Below are positions 21,276-33,387 of a stretch of DNA of 64,000 bases, one piece after another. The DNA lies in contig NC_134107.1 in NCBI RefSeq assembly GCF_040939455.1, positions 10,169,537 through 10,233,536 on the forward strand, in the 5' to 3' direction. The translations under genes were made by a program, and so were the position numbers. Source of the stretch: Microcebus murinus. Taxonomy: Eukaryota; Chordata; Mammalia; Primates; Cheirogaleidae. Position 1 is the stretch's first letter; each line of letters starts with the position of its first letter. The notes under the pieces were generated by a model. The model worked only from the letters and a program-made list of their open reading frames with translations, ran no database searches and had not been told where the DNA came from.

Positions 21276-22634
21276 CTGACCTTTCCCACGGCAGCCCTTC
21301 TGGAATATGATGGAACCACTCAAGAGGCTGAGCTGGAGCATGCACTGCACAGCTGTGTGCCACACACTTTCCAGGTGTGATCCCATGTGACTGGGAGTGG
21401 GGACCAGAAGCACTCCCCTGTGCGGATGAGGCGCTGAGGCTCAGCGCCTGGCTGTGTGCGTGAGGGTGGGGGCCAGGGGCATTTCATCACAAAGTTTTCT
21501 CTGCTGTTCAAATGGAATGTGGATATCCACTCTCTGGGCCTCTTGCCTGTCCTCTGGTGGATTCTACCTGGCCGTGCAGACCTTGGCATCTGTTTTCTGA
21601 TCTACCAGAGGTGCTGCTGGCTGGGGAGGGTGGAGTGGATGGGGCCGGGGTTCAAGCAGGCCCCTGTTGCCCACGGAAGCTCGGCCAGCCTTGAGTCCTG
21701 AGCTGTTCTCCCTGACGATAGACTCTTTTCAGCCATCTCTGTTCATGAGACCTTCCTGAAGACACAGAGAGGCTGTTCTGGTGAGCTGGGGTTTGGCCTT
21801 GGATTGAAGGGGAGTTCATATAGAAATGTAATCCCATGACTTTTAGAGAGAAGGGGATTCTCTACCCTGGCATCTACCCCATCCTCCATGCAGTGATGGA
21901 GCCTAGCAAGCCAGCTGGGAATTCCCATACCCATCGCCCATGTGAGCGTTTGGGATAGAGTGCAGATGTGTCTAAGGCCCCCTCCCACTCCTTGGGCAAA
22001 GCAGTCTTGATTGAGAGTGCTTCTTTAATGTTGGGGTATCTGTCTCTAGCAGCCCCACATGTGAGTGGCTACTTGGAAGGGGGCATCTGATTCCTTCTGG
22101 GGCCTGCTGTCAGCACTGCTAGTCCTCCCAGCCCTGGAGGGGCAGCTGGAGAGGTGTGGCCAAAGGGCCCACATAGCTCCCTTCCCTCCCCAGCGCCAGG
22201 CACTCTTGCTGTGGGATGGCCTATTGGAGAGTAGGGGCTTTCTGGGTGCTAAAGGGAGGCAGCCTCTGTATGTAGGGGCTCCATTGGCTTGCACCCCTGG
22301 CCAGGGATTCCCCTGTGGCTCCATCCCCCACAAGGCCTCAGAGCGTAGAGGCCACCTGCCTGAGGCAGGCCCAGCTGTGCCTGAACAGGGTCCCTGCGGG
22401 TTTCGTGGTTGTGATGATGTAGACACAGCTCAGGGAAGAAACAGGACACGTAGGGAGGAATCACAAACAGGAACAAAGCAGACGGAAACAGGATGTGTTC
22501 CGGGGCTGGGGAAATGGAGGCGACAACACAGGGCTGGCGGCACACTACAGACTCCACGTGGCAGTCACACAGGGGGTTTCTGATCCACAGGTGTGACGGG
22601 CAGGGGACTAGACGGACATTTGCTCCTCCCTTAC

Positions 22635-22655
22635 CCTTCTTCCTCCGCACCGAGG
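22635..22655 (-). CDS. SHANK2: SHANK2 21-nt microexon (adds ASVRRKK)
   Basis: A 21-nt exon lies between the acceptor cctttctgttttcaag, which has a long pyrimidine tract, and the donor gtaagg. In phase 1-1 it encodes A-S-V-R-R-K-K and leaves a G that starts the Asp of DKPEE. Rodent Shank2 isoforms carry ASVRKKK here, as I remember them, so this is the orthologous alternative microexon with one K-to-R change. The insert places a strongly basic cluster in the linker between the PDZ domain and the proline-rich region. It sits 1.1 kb downstream (in gene direction) of the VDK microexon, and the two can in principle be used independently. Confidence 0.87.
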
Positions 22656-23742
22656 CTTGAAAACAGAAAGGAGCGCTGTGAGCCAGTGGATGGCACCCCC
22701 ACACCCACACGGGGGCTGGCATGGGGGCGGGGCTGCACTGTCTCCAGCAGCCTGGCCCCGGTGGCTCCTTCCCCTGTACCCTGCTGTAAGCCTGCCTGGC
22801 GGAGGAGAGGGGGACTCTCACGCCGAAGTGGGACATGGTTTCCACTAGAGCAGTGGGGCTCAGGATAACCCTGCATGGCTGAGCTGGAGGCCCACTTATA
22901 AACAAGAGCCTCATGCCGGGCCTCTGGGAAGAGTGAGCCTGACACATGCCATCTCACTTTAGAGAAGAGCAGGTGGCAATCCACACTTCTGTTGCCCATA
23001 AGGTTTGGGGCATGTGGAAACTGGGGTCTTCCTTGCAGGTCATGTTTAAACAAGATGAGGTCAAGGCAGGGGCCAGAAAGAGCTTGGGGGGCACCATAGC
23101 AGGGCTTCTCTTTTCTAGAAGACCAAGGCCTTGTGCTGATCCTCAGATTCTAGCCCCTGAAGCTGGGAGAGGTGACCCAGCCAGCTTCCTTGCCCTGGGC
23201 CAGGGAAGCATGTCCACCTGATCGCCCACAGTGTGCACTAGACCCCTCGGAAGGGTTGCCCCTTGTCCAGAAGAGGAAGGAAGCCCACCAACCCGCCGAG
23301 CTTGGGGTTGGTTCTGTGCCCATGTGGGCTGCTTTCAGTGGGGTGGGCATCTCCACCCCCACCAGCTCTGCTTCATAAACATCCTCTTCCCAGAGGATGT
23401 TCCTGGGCTCCATGGCAACTCCCTGACAAGGCATTTAACATTGTCTGGGAGGCTCATGCAGCCAACCCCAAAGTCATCCCTCTTTTTAACAGCCAATACG
23501 GCCCAGGCGGCTAATAGGCCCCATCTTGTAGCCTGGGCTACCATGACTGAGAGCCAGAGCCCCTCTCTGTTCCTTGCAGACCTTTTAAGAAGGTGCTGGG
23601 AGCTTCCTAAGCCTGGTGGGCAGATAGATCTGCCAGGTCTCTGGGGCTGGGGCCTTCTGGTCTGAGGCCCAAGTGGCCACAGGGGGAGCTTGCATAGCCC
23701 CTGAGGCTGGTGTCAGTTGGGGTGTCAGGGGGAGCTGCTTAC
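22656..23742 (-). other. SHANK2: SHANK2 intron between the two linker microexons
   Basis: A 1087-bp intron between the VDK and ASVRRKK microexons. No repeat or other gene recognised. Confidence 0.8.
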
Positions 23743-23751
23743 CTTTATCCA
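23743..23751 (-). CDS. SHANK2: SHANK2 9-nt microexon (adds VDK)
   Basis: Nine bases, TGGATAAAG, lie between a strong acceptor (a T-rich tract ending cctctcactag) and a strong donor (gtaagcagc). The flanking phase is 1-1. Joined to the upstream G of ELEEL it reads V-D-K and leaves a G for the next exon. This gives ELEEL-VDK-DKPEE when the 21-nt microexon is skipped and ELEEL-VDK-ASVRRKK-DKPEE when both are used. I remember SHANK2 isoforms with VDK at this point, so the exon is very probably real and alternatively spliced. The upstream polypyrimidine tract contains a TGC triplet (ttttgcattttt), the kind of element used by the neuronal microexon factor SRRM4; that link is inference. The exon is far too short for ordinary gene prediction. 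Confidence 0.88.
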
Positions 23752-23971
23752 CTAGTGAGAGGCCCAAAAATGCAAAACAAAACAATGTTAGATAAACAGA
23801 AAAGAGGAAAGGCAGACCACCACCCCACAAGGCTCCCGATGGAGAGGCCAAACACAGGGCAGTAGGGCATGCGCTGACACCATTGCTAGGGCAAGCAGGC
23901 ACAGGAGCACGTGCAGGGAGGGGCACTGGCCACAGCGTGGGTCTGGGGAGGGCTGGACGGGCGACTCTTAC

Positions 23972-24052
23972 CGAGCTCCTCCAGCTCCGAGGTCATGGAC
24001 TTGGAGCGCAGGGTGAGGGCTGTGGTCGGCGCTCGCTTTGGAGGCGGGGGAG
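23972..24052 (-). CDS. SHANK2: SHANK2 exon: post-PDZ linker
   Basis: An 81-nt exon in phase 1-1. The first two bases complete the Ala codon begun by the PDZ exon, and the exon then reads PPPPKRAPTTALTLRSKSMT and SELEEL, ending with the first G of the next codon. The acceptor is tgccatcaag and the donor is gtaaga. It is separated from the PDZ exon by a 478-bp intron. The RSKSMTSELEEL motif is shared by all Shank proteins and marks the end of the folded PDZ extension (family knowledge). Because it ends in phase 1, it can join directly to the 9-nt microexon, the 21-nt microexon or the 131-nt exon without changing frame. Confidence 0.96.
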
Positions 24053-24530
24053 CTTGATGGCAGATGGAGACAGGCGTGAGAGCCTGGCTGCAGCACACCC
24101 CCTTCCCACCTTTGTCTCAAGCCCACCCTGGCCCTGGAACCTGCAGTTTTCTGTGGGGAGGCCAGGCAGACACCTCTCTGTGGGCATGTCACATGACAGG
24201 TGTTCCTGCAGGCTCAATTTGGGCTGAGGTGATCAGGGACTGTGCAGGTGCCCAGGATGGAGAAGGGTGGGCACTTAGGAGGGCCTGCCGTCTGGCCAGA
24301 GGAGGGTGGGGAAGGGACAATGAGTGGGAAGCACAACAGAAGGGACACTGTCCGGCTGTTTGCATGTGCCTGCTGGTGACAGAGGGGGCACAGATGCTTC
24401 TGGCAGCCTGTGAGCCCTGGTGGCAAATTCCAGCCCTGGCCCTATGCTCGGGCTCTGAGGTGAGTAGGCTCAGCTAGAGAGAAGGCCCACTGCCCCACAG
24501 CTGCCCTTCCCACCTCGGCCAGGTGCGTAC
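24053..24530 (-). other. SHANK2: SHANK2 intron (478 bp)
   Basis: Short intron between the PDZ exon and the post-PDZ linker exon, GC-rich. Nothing else recognised. Confidence 0.85.
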
Positions 24531-24666
24531 CTTTCTTCCTGGCAGTGTCGTCCGGGTCCAGATTCCTGGTCACCGTGACCACTTTAAGGACAAGGTGATT
24601 TCCTCCCTGGCGGATCATGTTCACCACCTGCCTGTGGCCAACTTTGACGACATTCTCATTGTTAAC
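24531..24666 (-). CDS. SHANK2: SHANK2 exon: C-terminal half of the PDZ domain
   Basis: This 136-nt internal exon starts in phase 0 after an acceptor (cttcccacag) and ends with one base of a split codon before the donor gtacgc. It encodes 45 residues beginning VNNENVVKVGHRQVVNMIRQ and ending TARKK. This is the second half of the PDZ fold: the strand after the carboxylate-binding loop, helix B with the HRQVVNMIRQ sequence (its first His is the usual class I selectivity residue), and the last strand LVLKVVTVTR. The Shank PDZ binds the C-terminus of SAPAP/GKAP proteins at the postsynaptic density (family knowledge). The first half of the PDZ, with the GLGF-type loop, is not in the window, so the intron upstream is very long. 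Identification is from direct resemblance to SHANK2; SHANK1 and SHANK3 differ in this stretch as I recall them. Confidence 0.96.
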
Positions 24667-26344
24667 CTGTGGGAAGACGGGGAGGGCGGCGTCAGTGAGG
24701 GCCAACGGGAGAGAAAGGCAACACGGCACCCACCCAAGGCAGACAGAAGTGTGGTCTCCTAAAAAGAGGGCAAACGCAGGGAAGTGTCATGAGACCAGTC
24801 TTTTTGGAAGCAACAGTGCTTTTAAGGAAGCAGAACAAATGCCACTGTGGCTGAGGAGGCCAAGGGAGGCAGAGCTTCCTTGAGCCTGGCCCTTCCTCTG
24901 ACCCACGGTGGCCTCCACTGAGAGCCCTGCAGCTGCTAGAGTGCACGGACCAGCCCTTATTTAATCTGAGCACTCCTAGGTGCTCACTTATGCCAGCCTA
25001 GAGTGATTTTCACGGCCCCAACTACCTGCCAAGAGGTGAGAGGTTCCCAGGGTCAGGCTGCGGGACTCCAGCTTTCCACTCACAGTGAAGAGGAATCACG
25101 GCACTGAATCGCTTCTCCCGTATTTTGGGAACACATGTTACACTGACATGGCCCATTTCCCCCCCTGTGCTTGCTCCCTCCTCTCCCACCGGAGACCTGA
25201 GAAGGCACGAAAGCCTGGCCTGACAAGGTGCCTGGACAGCTGCCACACGACGGCCTCTGCTGGCGGCTCGTGGCCCCTTTCAGAGTCTGTTACCTCCCCT
25301 GCGGCAAACATGCGTGGCACAGAAACAGACTCGAGGTGGCATCCCACAGGCCGGGGCGGGGCTGACCCTCTGCCACGTGCTCTTCTTACTCCCCAAGCAA
25401 AGCTTGGCAGCAGACCATTCTCTGCTGCCTGCCCCACACCAGTCCCTGGAGGGTGGGGGACTGGGCAGGTGTTTGGCCCTAGATATGACGTGCCCAACCT
25501 GGGGGTAGTTCTTAAACTTTGCTATGAAAGTGCCCAAGCTTGACAGGTGGGCTCTGGCACCTTCATCCCTGTAGCTTCTGAGTGTGAGCGCCAGCCCGAG
25601 GGCACCTGTGCCCAGCACATGCTGCCTCTAGCTGGTCGCAGGAAGAATGCGCTTGATGGGACGGGGAAGTTCCCTGTGACTACCCGCACCATCTTTAACA
25701 AAACCACCTCGACCGTAAACAGATACGGAGCCTTGAGACCATGCCCCTTGGTGTTCCCAAGCCATCATTTCTGCGGTGGGTTGTTTAAAAACTTTGAACA
25801 GAAAAGTTAACAAAGCACCAGTGTGCTGCTTAGTGAACTTTTGCCATCTAATGCCTGTGCAGCCAAGCCTGGCTCCCCGTGCTGAGGCTGGGCACAGGGT
25901 GTGCTGGTCTGGTCACCACCGAGATGGCTGCAGAGCTCTGAGGAGCCTGGGGTGGGGCAGCCCCCACTGCTGTGGGACAGCCTGTCCCTGTTAACTGCAG
26001 ACAGTCTGGTTCTATAAACACCCTTGGTCCCCTTACACGGCCCTGAAAATGTCGTCTCTGGCAGGACCAAGCCCACCCAGTTCAGGGTGGCAGTGGCGGT
26101 CACTGCAAAGGGACTCCTGGGGGGCTCTCCCTTTCACTGATTGTCTCGGACTATAATTGGGAAACCAGATGAATTTGGGAAGTAAAGGAACCCGATGGAG
26201 GAAGAGAGCAATGAGAGTTTTTTGAGGGCAGAAAACGGGCCAACTCAGCCAGACCCCAGCTCGCTGGACCCTGGCCGCCCTTAATATCAGGCCGTGTTCT
26301 CGCTGCCCCTCCAACCGGCACAGCAGAGCAGCGGCTCGCTCATT

Positions 26345-26710
26345 CACTCACTCATCCAACCAGTATTTTTGTTCTCAGCACCCACTAATGCCAAGCTGTC
26401 CCTGCCCTGGGGAGTCCTGACAAACAGGAGGTGAACAAATATAACCTCGGGCGTGCTGAGTGCTGCCTGAGAAGACAGAGGGGAGCAGGAGCAGCAGCTG
26501 TGGGGCCTGGCTCACCGGGGAGGTGTGCTTTGGGCCAGTTCCCGAGGCAGAATGGGCAGGCATGAGCAGAGGACAGTGCGATGGCCTGGTGGTAGCCGGG
26601 GTAGGAGAGGATGAGGAGTCGGGTTTAGGATGATGGATCACTCTGGGTTGGGGACAGAATCAGTGCTAGGGACAATGGTGTGGTGGAGGTGGTGAGAACA
26701 GGAACTACGA
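26345..26710 (-). repeat. Ancient interspersed repeat (L2-like)
   Basis: The start, attcactcactcatccaacc and ttctcagcacccactaatgc, resembles the reversed 3' end of L2-type repeats. The following 'aaacaggaggtgaacaaata' and 'gtggtggaggtggtgagaac' also fit old repeat sequence. The family is uncertain. Confidence 0.45.
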
Positions 26711-28494
26711 TGGCATCCCCAGGGCACAAAACAGATGGGGGGCAGGCTGCCTGGGCTCAGACGCCATGAGGCCAGCGCAGAGGCTTTGACAAGACGACAT
26801 GGCAGCAAAGGGCTTCCAGGTGCCTGTCCCCCAGGCCCCAGAGGGTCAGTCCCTCTCAAGGACACTGCCCTGCTCTGCGATGCCAGGTCCCCAGTGCAGG
26901 TGCTGAGGGGACTCCAGTGAAAAAGTGAGTACTGCCGTGTTCATGCTGACCAGCCTCCTGGGGGTGTTTTCTTCATTTCTGGGGGTGTGCTCTCCTTTAG
27001 CATCTCCTACCTGAGGTGCTCCAGTCCATCCTTTCTGCAGCAGCTGCTTTTCCATCTAAGCTCCTGGTTAGCAGCGCTGCCTTCATGCCAGCCCTGCAGG
27101 CAGCTTTCCATCCCATGCCCTCCTAAGAGAGCCGCCCCCCCCCCCAGCAGACTGCAGTGAACAGCAGGGAGGAAATGATGCTCCGCCCAGCCCCAGAAAT
27201 GCCACCTGGCTTTCTCTGAAAACTGATGTCTCAGACCATCCACACACATCCCAGAATGTTCCCCCCTCAGTCCCCATCTGCGTAAACCTGAGATTGCCAA
27301 GGGCCAAATTCTGCTGCCACGTGGTACAGAATCAACTTTAACTTAGCTGTCACCAAAGAGTATGAGACCTTTACATAAAAGTCCAGAATTTCAGTTTTCA
27401 TTGAAAAAACCTGACATCCCGGGACCTGGGCCTCCCACTCCCACATGGCAGCCTCCCCCGGCCCTGATGGCACCTTCCCAGCCAGAGGAGCCATTGGATT
27501 TGTGACTCCTGCCAGCCACCATGGAAACACAAAATGATGATCGCTGCCTTCGATGCCATCTGCTTTTAGAATTTTGGAAAGGGACAGATTGAACTCTGCA
27601 CATTGATGGTCTCAAAATCAGTCCAGGGCCATTCGTGAAATTAATTTTGATTTGCTTGGTAAACTGCAGTGACCGTCTGAGCTTCCAGGGTTCAGTCTCC
27701 TGTGCCAGAGCTCGGATCACACAGAACATTGACCTTATGCCTGAGGTCTTTCCCCTGCAGAGGGAGAGGAGGGTCTGCGAGGGGCCTGCTGTGGCCTCTC
27801 TGACCGTGAGGAGGTGGCATATTGCATGGGCAGAGGCCTGTGGCCACTCTGTCACCACTCTGCAAGTTACCCTGAGCTACAGGTACACACCCAGTGGGTG
27901 GACATGGATGTGAGGTCTGGAGAGTCCCTTAGGGTGAACTCCTTGTTTATGCTGGCGAAAGCCAGTAAAAGTAGCTCCTAAATCTCACATTCAATAAAGA
28001 AACCTCAGTGTTTCCACCAATGAAAAGCGAGTTCTAGCATCAAGTATGGCGGTGACACGCATTTGTAATTACACTGCAAACACTGTCAAAGCATTAAAAA
28101 CATCGACTTTCCCAAAGCGATGGGGCTTGTGGAGGCCCTGCAAGTTACTGAAGACCAACGGTGCCTGCAGTGCATGTTTGTGTGGCTTGGGTTTTGCTGC
28201 CGGGGCACAGACCACAAGAGCATGCTGCGGGGACCCCCGTCAGATGGACTTCAGGACAGGGAGCCCCTGGTGAAGAATTTGGCTGCGCTGACAGCCTGTG
28301 CCTGGCTCTGACCCTGGGCAAGGAGAGCCGAAAGTGCCAGGCTTGGGTTAGGGTGCCTGTGTACTGGTGGAGCCCACACCTGCCTCAGCTGAGCACAGAG
28401 ACCCCGTCCTGGCCCCAATCTTCCCCCCTGCCTAACACCCCCCCAGCTGCCCTCTGCTCTGCCAGCGCATGTGCGCTCTCCATGTCCCCGGACA

Positions 28495-28858
28495 CTCTTG
28501 TTCTAAACTGTGTCCCTCCCAAACTCACATGTTGGAGTCCTAACTCCCAGTGCCTCAAAGTGTCACCTTATTTGGAAAGAGGGTCTTTGCAGACAGTCAA
28601 GGCCATTTGGGTGGGCCCTAACCCAGCTGACTGGGGTCCTCCTCAAAAGGGGAAGTTTGGACACAGACGTGCACGGGGGGAGGATGCCACGTGAAGATGA
28701 AGGCGGAGACAGGGGTGAGGCTTCTGTAAGCCAAGACAAGCTAAACAAGCCCTGGCAGCAGGAGGAGGCCTGGAATAGTGTCTCTCTCTCAGTCTCAGTG
28801 GGAACCTACCCTGCCACCGCCCTGATCATGGCCTTCCAGCCTATGGGGTTGTGAGAGA
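28495..28858 (+). mobile_element. MaLR-type (MLT1-like) LTR
   Basis: The sequence runs through aaactgtgtccctcccaaac, caccttatttggaaagaggg, gggtgggccctaacccagct, and a late part with cctgatcatggccttccagc, in the order of an MLT1-type LTR. It has no coding sequence and stands alone. Confidence 0.7.
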
Positions 28859-29393
28859 AGTCCTGTCTGCAGTTGAAGCTGCTATCTGTGGCATTAGTCA
28901 CAGGGCCAGGGCCGCGCCAGCTTCCATGCTGAGATCTGTGCTCCCCTGGGCCACGCGGCTGCACAAATCGCCAGCATCTGCCTGATGTGAACAGACACTC
29001 ACCAGGCCTGAGCCTCGCCTCCTTATCCCATGACCTCCCCCTGAGGCCCAGTGTGGGGACACTGGCTGTTGGCCTTGAGCAAAGATGGCCTGAGTCCTGT
29101 TCAGCCTGTGAGGAGGGCTCTAAACCTGGAGCTCTGTGCTCAGGGCTTCCACGCGGGCACTCCGAGCATGGGGGTGGCAGCAACAGAGCAGAATGGACAG
29201 GTCCCTGGCACTGTCCACCTCCGGGGGGGTGCCCTGTGCCCAATGTTTAGTTTCATGTTTTAAGCATTGGTTTAGTTTTCAAATCTCCGCTGCTCTTTCC
29301 GCACAAGCCATTCCCTCCGCTCCCTCGCTCCCTCCTTATCTTTCAGTGTAGACGCCGCGCACCTCGCCGGCCACTGGAAGCCGGGAACTTGCA

Positions 29394-29735
29394 ATGGGCT
29401 GAATGTTTGTGTCCCCCAAATCCGTGTGTTGAAACCCTGACACCCAGTGTGATAGTGTCAGGAGGTGGGGCCTTTGGAAAGTGACTAGGTTATGGGGACG
29501 GAGCTCCCATGAAGGGGATTGGTGCCCTTTTAGATAGAAGGGACCCCAGAGACTCCTCACCCCTTCTGTCATGTGAGGGAACAGTGAGAAGATGGCTGTC
29601 TGTGAAACAGGAAGCTGGCCAGTGCCATGATCTTGGACTTCCAGCCTCCAGAACTAGGAGAAATAAATGTTCAAGCCACCTGGTCTCGGGTATTGTTATA
29701 GCAGCCCAAATGGACTAAGACGTAACTCAAGGGAC
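29394..29735 (+). mobile_element. MaLR-like LTR or LTR-related repeat
   Basis: The element begins gggctgaatgtttgtgtccc, contains caggaggtggggcctttgga and tgatcttggacttccagcct, and ends tatagcagcccaaatggact. This is a well-preserved common mammalian repeat similar to MaLR LTRs. It lies 0.5 kb after the MLT1-like LTR. Non-coding. Confidence 0.65.
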
Positions 29736-31484
29736 AAACCATAGCTGGGCTCACTTATCCAGGAGTCTGGTCACCGCCCTTGGGGACTGGTCCCCTACTT
29801 CCTGGCCTCTGTAGGTACATAGCTGCTCTGGGCTTGAGCTGGGGGAAGGAGGAAGTATTTTGGTCAGTGGTGACCCAGGAGTGACTGGTTTTGGTTAAAG
29901 GGAAGCTGAAAGGCAGGGGTCGAGGAGCAGACCCTTGGGCCACAGTCCAGAGAGGCAGACACAGCTCCGGCCAGCAAAGACCCCAACCCTAGCTGCTGTC
30001 CAGCCCAGGGCCAGGGCCAGGGCCGTGGCTGGGGCCTCCTGGGGTGGGGGCAGGTTGTGAGTGGGACCTTGGAGGGTGGGGGAACATTGCCATCAGAAGA
30101 TGACTGCAGGGGCCCTGGGAGGGAACAGACTGCAGGCAGGAGCTCACAGGCCTCCCTCGGTTGTCCTGTACAGAACTTCTGTCCCTCCCTCACCCCACAG
30201 GGGTCCTGTCCCTTGTAGTGGAGCCCTTACTAAAATGTGAAGTCCCTGAGAACAAACTGTCTTTTCAGCCTCCCACCCCCTTCTGCCGCAGGACTCAGCT
30301 CTGCGTGAGGCTCCGGATGCTGGCCCTTCCTCCTCCTCCCGCCTTTGTCCAGGGGCTGAGTGACCTGCCCAGCAGGGTCTATGTCACTTGTCTTCTTCCA
30401 TCTTTAGTGTCTCTAGGGCACACAAGTCGGAGCCCGCCCTCCAGCTGCCTTCCCCTCCCCTGGCGAGGATGAAGCGTCAGCCCCTTTTCTGGACAGAAGG
30501 ACGGGTTTCTCAAGCTGCCTCAGAGCCAGCTGACCACAGAGGCTGCTCCATCCTCCCGTCAACCACACCAGTCTTAAATTCTCATCCTGTTCTGTGAAAT
30601 AAATAAGGTTTGGATGACGTCCTTCCCAAGAAGACGGTATGTCACAGACCAAGGTCATAGCTGTGGGCTGCGTGGCTTTGGGTTCCTGGATCTGCTACCA
30701 GTGTGCAGGTGAGCACTTTATCCGTGAGGCACGAGGATGCCAACCAGAGTGTGCCCCAACGCCTATATAGACACTCCCGCGAGAGGAGCTGGGCAAAGGC
30801 ACGTGAGTGGCGATACAGTTCATCGTGGAATTAACCGGCAAGACCAGCACTGACCAACGCAGGACTGGGAGATTCAGATACATTCCCCTTCCTGGTACAG
30901 CAGGGACTGAAGAACAAAGTGCCTTAGAATCCTTGGAATCTCTCAGCCTTTAAACAAACCTAAAATCAGTTTAACCTGCAATGGGACTTTGGAACCAACT
31001 ACAGTCCTTACAGCAGATGCTACAAATTGTTCATGTGGTGTGGCCGCAACTCCAGAATAGCTGAAATGCTTGCTGTTTCCTCATATGCTCAGGCTGGCGT
31101 CTTGAACCTTCCTGGGGTTTCGGTGCCCCCTAAAAAGCCTGGACCTGTGACTCTGGCATGCTGCCACCAGGGGGAGGCACTTGGTCACTTGGTGAACGAG
31201 GCTCAGGTAAGGTAAGGACCAAGGCGCCTAGGGATTACCACCGTGGAGTAGAGAGAAAACTGCTCGCAAATCACAGATTTAGTTAACTGCAAAAAACAGT
31301 AACATGCTTTCCATGCACTGTCCTTACGTACAGACGTGGAGATATTTATAGCAGGAGTGACTCACAGCCCCATCCAGGTAGATGGCAAGAACCCAAGCCT
31401 GGCACCAGCCGCAGTTCAGGGAACTTGTGTGAAGAGTGGGGACACATGCCTGCCTTTGTAAACCATTCTCTCCTTCCGCTTTAA

Positions 31485-32100
31485 TTATTTAAAATATCAA
31501 AATTGTACATGCACATAATTTAAAGAAACAGTTCTACAAGCCTTGTTACAACAGTACCTCCCAACCCCCAGCCCACTTCTCACTCTCAAAGCCTTCAGTA
31601 GATTATTTTTATATTTATCACTCCATCTTAAACACCTGTCTGTTGCTGCCTTGCTGTTTACATGGGATTATCTGCTGACATACACCACTGTGGGAGATGA
31701 TTTGGAGCTTAGGGTTTCTCAACAGTGGCATCACTGTGACTTTGGACCAATTAATTCCTTGCTATGGGTGTGCACTGTAGGGCATTCAGCAGTATACCTG
31801 AGTTCTACCTACTAGAGGCCAGCAACGGTCCCTGCCCCCACGTGTGACAGCCAAGAACGTTTCCAGACATTGGCTAGTGTCGTGTGGAAGATGCCTTCCG
31901 TTGAGAACCACCAATGCAGTTCTTTTTCCTTTATCTGGCCCCTCTGTTTTCCCAGTACCACCACCATCCAGATATGTCAAAGTCTTAACTAGATCAACAT
32001 TTGGGATTTACATTTTGACTAAGCAGTAGTTCCTCATAGCTAAAAGTATACAGTATACTATGATTACTTTGTCGTTTCCTGTATGTTTTGTTTTCTCTGG
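31485..32100. repeat. Old repeat interrupted by MER20
   Basis: AT-rich sequence with the character of a LINE 3' region lies on both sides of a MER20 insertion (31705-31907). The LINE family is not identified. Confidence 0.35.
31705..31907 (-). mobile_element. MER20 (hAT-Charlie) non-autonomous transposon
   Basis: The segment reads gggtttctcaacagtggcat, ttcagcagtatacctgagtt, ctactagaggccagcaacgg, ccagacattggctagtgtcg and ends gttgagaaccacca. That is a nearly full-length MER20 in reverse orientation, including both terminal TTCTCAAC / GTTGAGAA repeats. Confidence 0.75.
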
Positions 32101-33387
32101 AGCAATATAATTTTGTTTGTTAATTTTCTATGTACTTAACAGTAATTCAAATCCAAACACTTTCCTAATTACACAAATCTCTTTTCAAAATCTTCCAATA
32201 CTTTAAGTATTTTGTCTTCTTGAGGAAATCCTTCCTGAAGACTTTCCTGAAGATCTGCTCTGAACAATCCGATTCAGTGTTTTCCCCTGCTGTCCCCATT
32301 ACGGCTATGCTCAGGATTCCTTTGATTCTCTCTTGTGTTAGGTCTCCTGAATCCCAGACTTTGTGTATGTATTCGTTTATTTGTTTAAGACCTTATTTTT
32401 GGTAGAAGACATCTTCAAGACTCCTTCCCAATAAAAGGAGTCTGGAGATACATAGCCTATTTGAAAATGGCTTTACCTGCACACTTTATGGGTAGTTTGT
32501 TTGGGTATAACATTTGGGATTGGAGGGTAAGATAAAATAAGCTTCTAAGATTAACCCTTCTGTAGGGAACAGCTATAAAGTCTGGACAAAATACAATCCC
32601 TACCCCAAAATGCAAACACATTCTCTGAAGGCTTTAGAGAGTGAACAAAGGCAGGCGGATTCTGAATGGGAGTTGAAAATTAGAAGCTTTGGGCCATAGA
32701 CACAGTGTGGAGTGAGCCACGTGCAGCTCCTGCAGAAAACTGCAGCCTGTCTGGCTTAGGAAATCAGAGGACACAGCTGCCTAAGTGAGGGGAGAATTCC
32801 AGAAGAGAGAGAGAGAGCCAGAGAAGGGTAGTTCCATGAACTGTGTGTAAACTTTTCCCATGTCTCTGGTTGGTGTATGAACTGTGCATACGTAGGACAG
32901 ACTCAAAGAAGCTTGCAGATAAGGCTAAAGCACCTGAACTGAAGTTTGAGCTGCTGCCACTGCAGGCTACAGAGTCTGCAATTTGAGTCTAACCAAGCTA
33001 GTTATCAGCTAAACCAAAAACATCAACACTCATCAAAGGAATGTGACAGAATCCAGAGTTGCCACAGCATAACATTCACAGTATTTGAATACACTTCAAA
33101 CCTACTGAATAAACCCAAAGATTACCTGGATGTTGGAATTATCAGACAAGGACTTTAAAGCAGCTATTATAACAATACTCGATTAGGTAAAGGGAAAGAT
33201 ACTCATAATGAATGAAAGATAGGAAATCTCAGCAAAGAAATTAAAAGAGATTACATGGAATTATTAGAACTAAGAAATACAATATCTGAAATTAAAAAAT
33301 GCATTGGGTAGGCTTAAAGAAGAATGGATATGGCAGAGCTCAGAGCCAGTGAACTTGAAGTTACAACAATAGAACTAATCCAATAAG

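Larger units (their letters stand above)
15979..22634 (-). other. SHANK2: SHANK2 intron (6.7 kb)
   Basis: The intron between the ASVRRKK microexon and the KPEEI exon. It holds a hAT-like DNA transposon remnant (17158-17362) and an MLT1-like LTR in reverse orientation (20930-21275), plus a short AT-rich tract (16560-16640). In 17363-20929 and 21276-22634 I see no gene and no repeat I can name. Two AG-short-GT arrangements at 17677-17695 and 18804-18813 were considered and rejected as microexons. Confidence 0.75.
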
